Shown here in pieces: positions 60,603-64,000 of a DNA stretch of 64,000 nucleotides. The first letter of the stretch is position 1. Every line of letters starts with the position of its first letter. Source of the stretch: Bacteroidales bacterium (GTDB lineage Bacteria; Bacillota; Clostridia; Lachnospirales; Lachnospiraceae); NCBI GenBank assembly GCA_023664535.1, contig JAMPFJ010000007.1:1-64000 (forward strand), given 5' to 3'. The notes under the pieces were generated by a model that saw nothing but the letters and a program-made list of their open reading frames with translations, ran no database searches and was not told the DNA's origin. Both the position numbers and the translations under genes were made by a program.

Positions 60603-61205
60603 ATGGGACAGATAAAGGTTACAGCTTGCCCGATCGAAGGGCTTTATGTTATTGAGCCAGCCGTTCACGGTGACGCAAGAGGCTATTTTATGGAAACTTA
60701 TAACCAAAGAGATATGGCGGAAGCAGGATTAACCATGCAATTCGTCCAGGATAACCAGTCCTGCTCAGTAAAAGGTGTACTTCGGGGACTCCATTTTCAG
60801 AAAGAATTTCCGCAGGGAAAACTGGTACGTGTGGTAAAGGGCACGGTGTTTGATGTTGCCGTAGATTTGCGGAGCGGAAGTAAAACCTATGGAAAATGGC
60901 ACGGTGTCGAATTATCGGAGGAAAATAAAAAACAGTTTTATATTTCAGAGGGATTTGCCCACGGCTTTCTCGTCCTTAGTGATATTGCCGAGTTCTGTTA
61001 TAAATGTACGGATTTCTACCATCCGGGAGATGAGGGCGGTCTTGCCTGGAATGACCCGGAAATCGGAATTGAATGGCCGCAGCTGACAGGGGAGTATAAC
61101 GGCACAGCTTCGGCATCAGGCTATCATTTAGACGACGGCACAGCTTTAAACATGAGCGAAAAGGACCAGCTTTGGGCAGGATTAAAGGATACCTTTAAAT
61201 TTTAA
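60603..61205 (+). CDS. rfbC: dTDP-4-dehydrorhamnose 3,5-epimerase
   Basis: 200 residues with the cupin epimerase motifs GYFMETYNQRDM, QDNQSCSVKGVLRGLHFQ (catalytic His) and FYISEGFAHGFLVLSD. It epimerises C3 and C5 of the 4-keto sugar. It is 102 bp after rfbD, the gap being filled by the MITE remnant. A weak SD (GAGGAAATAG) precedes ATG 60603. Confidence 0.96.
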   Translation: MGQIKVTACPIEGLYVIEPAVHGDARGYFMETYNQRDMAEAGLTMQFVQDNQSCSVKGVLRGLHFQKEFPQGKLVRVVKGTVFDVAVDLRSGSKTYGKWHGVELSEENKKQFYISEGFAHGFLVLSDIAEFCYKCTDFYHPGDEGGLAWNDPEIGIEWPQLTGEYNGTASASGYHLDDGTALNMSEKDQLWAGLKDTFKF

Positions 61206-61274
61206 TCCGGATAAGCATTTACAACAGGAAATCTCACATTTCCTGAACATATTTAACAAAGGAGCGGTACACAG

Positions 61275-61667
61275 ATGAAAAAATTTTTAGAAGAATTTAA
61301 AGCGTTTGCCCTGCGGGGAAATGTCATGGATATGGCAGTCGGTGTAATCATCGGCGGTGCCTTTTCCGGAATTGTCACTTCATTAACCGATAACTTTATT
61401 AACCCCATCCTAAAGGCAGTTACCGGCGGCGCACATTATCAATGGGCGGACATTGCCGGCTTTGCTTCCGCTTTTATTTCGTCGGTCGTTAATTTTATCA
61501 TTATGGCGTTTATCCTGTTCTGTCTGATGAAAGCCATCAATACTGCGGCAAGTCTGGGAAAGAAAAAAGAAGCAGCGCCTACGACGAAAATATGCCCGTT
61601 CTGCAAGAGCGAAATACCGATTGATGCAACCCGGTGCGCACACTGCACCTCCGAGCTTTCCGAGTAG
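61275..61667 (+). CDS. mscL: Large-conductance mechanosensitive channel with C-terminal zinc ribbon
   Basis: 130 residues. The first helix begins AFALRGNVMDMAVGVIIGGAF, followed by a loop and second helix (FISSVVNFIIMAFILFCLM). The cytoplasmic tail ends in a four-Cys ribbon, CPFCKSEIPIDATRCAHC, beyond the usual MscL helix. Releases solutes under hypo-osmotic shock. AAAGGAG precedes ATG 61275. Confidence 0.95.
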   Translation: MKKFLEEFKAFALRGNVMDMAVGVIIGGAFSGIVTSLTDNFINPILKAVTGGAHYQWADIAGFASAFISSVVNFIIMAFILFCLMKAINTAASLGKKKEAAPTTKICPFCKSEIPIDATRCAHCTSELSE

Positions 61668-61683
61668 CGTCGGTGATTTATTG

Positions 61684-61743
61684 AAAAGACGAGGCTGTCA
61701 CACGAAGGTTTTATTTTCCTTCGTCTGCCGCCCCGTCTTTTTC
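61684..61743 (+). terminator. Intrinsic terminator of mscL
   Basis: A long interrupted stem, AAAGACGAGGCTGTCACACG to its partner ending CGTCTTTTTC, with an inner CGAAGG/CCTTCG stem and a T run. Confidence 0.8.
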
Positions 61744-61784
61744 TGTTCCGTGCCGGAAAGCCATATTTTCAACTATTCCGCAGG

Positions 61785-62765
61785 CTACAGCAGTGCTTTT
61801 CTGAGTTCCTCACCGCTCTTTGCACTCAGATATGCCGGTGCAATATCAAATACCGTCTTGCATCCGGATTGCCCTTCCGTTGACAGCTTATAAGCGGCTC
61901 TTGCGTATGCCGCAATCACGCTGGCTGTAAATTCCGGATTGGAATCCAGCTTCAAACTGTATTCAATTACATGGCTGTTTTCCTGCTTCCAACCGGTCTT
62001 TCCCGACCGGATGACAAATCCACCATGGGGGATTCCACCATGATTTTTCTGTAATTCTTCTTCGGAAATAAAATGTACAGTCGTATCATAATCGGCAAAA
62101 TAATTCGGCATAGTCTTAATTTCCTTCTCTACCTTTGCTGCATCTGCCCCTTCCTCCAACACGACAAAACACTCTCTTGTATGCTTCTGTCTTGTCGTAA
62201 GCTCAGGATTCTCTCCTGCGCGAACAGACGCCAGCGCACTGTCTACCGGAATAGTATACTGTTTCGCATTTTTCACCCCGTCAATGCGGCGGACTGCATC
62301 CGAATGTCCCTGGCTGACCCCTTTTCCCCAAAAGGTATAATCCCTGCCCTCCGGCAAAATAGCGTTGGCATACATTCTGTTTAACGAAAACATTCCCGGG
62401 TCCCAGCCCACAGAAATAATCCCTACATGGCCGCTCTCCTTTGCCGCAGCGTCCACATTGGCAAAATGCTCCGGTATTCTGGCATGGGTATCAAAACTAT
62501 CCACCACATTAAACAGCTTTACATACTCCGGTGTCTGCTCCGGAAGGTCTGTTGCACTTCCACCGCAAAGAATCATCACATCAATCTTATCCTTCCAGCT
62601 TTCCACCTCCGAAACCCTGCATACTGCCGCCTCCTTTGTCAGAACGGACACCGCAGCGGGGTCTCTCCGCGTAAATACAGCCGCCAGCTCCATATCGGGA
62701 TTCTGTTTTACCGCACACTCTACACCTCTGCCAAGATTACCATAACCTAAAATACCTATTTTCAT
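61785..62765 (-). CDS. ddh: meso-Diaminopimelate D-dehydrogenase
   Basis: 326 residues. The Rossmann start MKIGILGYGNLGRGVE, CGGSATDLPEQ, SVGWDPGMFSLNR and FWGKGVSQGHSDAVRRI are diagnostic of Ddh. It reductively aminates tetrahydrodipicolinate to meso-diaminopimelate in one step, feeding peptidoglycan and, through lysA at 41250, lysine. ATG 62765 has AGGTGG upstream; a TTG two codons earlier is not needed. Confidence 0.94.
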   Translation of the reverse strand: MKIGILGYGNLGRGVECAVKQNPDMELAAVFTRRDPAAVSVLTKEAAVCRVSEVESWKDKIDVMILCGGSATDLPEQTPEYVKLFNVVDSFDTHARIPEHFANVDAAAKESGHVGIISVGWDPGMFSLNRMYANAILPEGRDYTFWGKGVSQGHSDAVRRIDGVKNAKQYTIPVDSALASVRAGENPELTTRQKHTRECFVVLEEGADAAKVEKEIKTMPNYFADYDTTVHFISEEELQKNHGGIPHGGFVIRSGKTGWKQENSHVIEYSLKLDSNPEFTASVIAAYARAAYKLSTEGQSGCKTVFDIAPAYLSAKSGEELRKALL

Positions 62766-62805
62766 TTTCAATCCACCTCTTTATCATTATTCAATAGCAA
62801 TGAGC

Positions 62806-62854
62806 AAAAAGCTGCTGCTTTATGATTTTATCATGAAAACAACAGCTTTTTTTC
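62806..62854 (-). terminator. Terminator downstream of rplA
   Basis: AAAAAGCTG and CAGCTTTTTTT arms with mostly paired interior sequence; T runs on both strands. A second short stem GGAAAGTG/CACTTTCC lies at 62864-62884. Confidence 0.7.
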
Positions 62855-62902
62855 TTCATCTCCGGAAAGTGAAACACACTTTCCTCTTTTTAATCCCTGC
62901 GG

Positions 62903-63595
62903 TTAAACAAGCTTAACCGTGTTAATCTTCACACCAGGACCCATAGTAGAAGTAAGCGTTACGCTTCTTAAATACTGTCCCTTTGCTGCGGCCGGTTTAA
63001 CCTTAATAATCTCATCTATTAACGCTTGGAAGTTGTCTGCTAACTGCTCCTCTGTGAAAGAAGCCTTTCCAACTGGCACATGCACAATGTTGTTCTTATC
63101 AAGTCTGTATTCAATCTTACCGGCTTTGATATCATTGACTGCTTTCGTTACGTCAGGCGTTACCGTACCTGCTTTCGGATTTGGCATCAAACCTTTCGGT
63201 CCAAGTACACGGCCTAAACGTCCAACAACACCCATCATATCCGGAGTAGCAACTACAACGTCAAAGTCTAACCATCCCTCATTCTGAATCTTCGGAATTA
63301 ACTCCTCACCGCCTACATAATCGGCGCCAGCAGCTTGAGCCTCGTCCAGCTTATCTCCCTTGGCAAACACCAGAACCTTAACTTCCTTGCCTGTTCCGTG
63401 AGGAAGTACAACTGCTCCACGAATCTGCTGGTCTGCATGACGTCCGTCAAGACCCATTCTTAAATGTGCTTCTACTGTCTCATCAAACTTTGCGCTTGCT
63501 GCTTTCTTCACGATTGCAACCGCCTCTGGAATATCATAAACCTGATTTCTGTCTACAAGCTTTGCAGCTTCAACATATCTTTTACCTTTTTTCAT
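62903..63595 (-). CDS. rplA: 50S ribosomal protein L1
   Basis: 230 residues. [21 protein letters not shown] at the N-terminus, [20 protein letters not shown] in the middle and [22 protein letters not shown] closing sequence identify L1. AGGAGG precedes ATG 63595. It follows rplK but with an unusually long 180-bp spacer rich in stem-loops. Confidence 0.97.
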   Translation of the reverse strand: MKKGKRYVEAAKLVDRNQVYDIPEAVAIVKKAASAKFDETVEAHLRMGLDGRHADQQIRGAVVLPHGTGKEVKVLVFAKGDKLDEAQAAGADYVGGEELIPKIQNEGWLDFDVVVATPDMMGVVGRLGRVLGPKGLMPNPKAGTVTPDVTKAVNDIKAGKIEYRLDKNNIVHVPVGKASFTEEQLADNFQALIDEIIKVKPAAAKGQYLRSVTLTSTMGPGVKINTVKLV

Positions 63596-63775
63596 CTCTT
63601 AAAACCTCCTGTGGTATTATCGGGAGCGACCCTCCCACTTCTTGTAACCAATCACGAAGTGATTGATTGCCTGCTAACGTCGGTTTGCAGGCTCGAAAGC
63701 ACCTCGCCAACGGCACCGACATAGCTACGACTAGGCTCAAACTTCACCTTCGGCTCGTTTTCGCCAAGTTCTCTG
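63596..63775 (-). other. Structured spacer between rplK and rplA
   Basis: On the minus strand three consecutive hairpins can form: GCCTGC/GCAGGC, CAATCAC-TTC-GTGATTG (perfect, 7 bp) and GGGAG/CTCCC, ending just before the rplA ribosome binding site. rplK and rplA are normally separated by a short gap. No protein is encoded. It may be a cis-regulatory RNA. Confidence 0.5.
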
Positions 63776-64000
63776 CTAATCTTCAACAACGATTCCCATG
63801 GAACGTGCTGTTCCGGAAATCATGCTGATTGCTGCCTCAAGGCTGCCTGCGTTTAAGTCCGGCATCTTAAGCTCTGCGATTTTCTGAACCTCAGCTTTAG
63901 AAATAGTTGCAACCTTTGTTTTATTCGGAACGGATGAAGCCTTATCAATCTTACATGCCTTCTTTAATAAAACTGCAGCCGGCGGAGTCTTCGTTACAAA
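63776..64000 (-). CDS. rplK: 50S ribosomal protein L11 (C-terminal part)
   Basis: The last 74 residues; the gene continues past the window edge. [45 protein letters not shown] and the ending [12 protein letters not shown] identify L11's RNA-binding C-terminal domain. Stop TAG at 63776-63778. Confidence 0.95.
   Translation of the reverse strand, partial: FVTKTPPAAVLLKKACKIDKASSVPNKTKVATISKAEVQKIAELKMPDLNAGSLEAAISMISGTARSMGIVVED

Noticed and set aside
62864..62884. Second hairpin GGAAAGTG/CACTTTCC as an rplA terminator
   Set aside because: Its T run is on the plus strand, opposite to the rplA and ddh transcripts, so only the larger hairpin at 62806-62854 was called.
1..64000. CRISPR array, tRNA, rRNA, prophage or complete IS
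   Set aside because: No regularly spaced repeats, no cloverleaf or rRNA core sequences, no phage structural or integrase genes, and no transposase gene except the fragment at the left edge were seen.

Overview
The window is a continuous stretch of a low-to-mid GC Firmicutes chromosome, most like a member of the Lachnospiraceae (inference). The evidence is strong AGGAGG ribosome binding sites, consensus sigma-A promoters, a Clostridia-type uvrC/hprK/rapZ/whiA cluster, [FeFe]-hydrogenase maturases, and meso-diaminopimelate dehydrogenase next to ordinary housekeeping genes. I see no rRNA, tRNA, CRISPR array, prophage or intact insertion sequence.

Layout: 1-7.7 kb holds the tail of a PD-(D/E)XK transposase/nuclease, an XRE regulator, a half-size EamA transporter, a methyltransferase, and a two-component plus ABC-2 exporter operon resembling LnrJK-LnrLMN. 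7.9-20.4 kb holds an RlmI-like methyltransferase, cardiolipin synthase, an EF-hand protein, YbaK, an aspartate-type aminotransferase, a DUF4143 ATPase, a MocR regulator, a 918-residue TPR/Sel1 protein and a serine-rich protein. 20.5-29.5 kb holds the minus-strand series pyrG, uvrC, hprK, glucokinase, murB, rapZ, whiA and a Crh-like HPr. 29.6-41 kb holds a secreted protein, a LytTR two-component pair, ftsH, ptsH-ptsI and membrane proteins. 41-45.7 kb holds lysA, plsC, hydE and hydG. 45.8-53.9 kb holds an EAL protein, a GH25 lipoprotein, a FUSC-HAD fusion, a sugar-nucleotide reductase, a symporter with an overlapping binding lipoprotein, and a cold-shock gene. 54-61.7 kb holds an ECF sigma operon, a MerR-methyltransferase fusion, the dTDP-rhamnose genes and mscL. 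The end holds ddh, rplA and the 3' end of rplK.

The most notable observation is a division of the two phosphorylation sites of HPr between two proteins. The HPr beside enzyme I (38398-38655) keeps His15 but has Lys at position 46. The HPr-like protein in the hprK operon (20521-20778) keeps Ser46 but has Glu at position 15. If these are the only copies, sugar phosphotransfer and HprK signalling are fully separated in this organism.

Two related miniature elements with 11-bp target duplications sit in leader positions. A 210-bp copy lies between the promoter and start of hprK, and a 54-bp deletion derivative lies before rfbC. A 73-bp direct repeat flanks a 4.5-kb four-gene block that looks inserted between divergent GH25 and cold-shock promoters. 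The dTDP-rhamnose operon has a promoter with a 19-bp spacer centred on a palindrome, the MerR-target architecture, directly downstream of a gene for a MerR-methyltransferase fusion.
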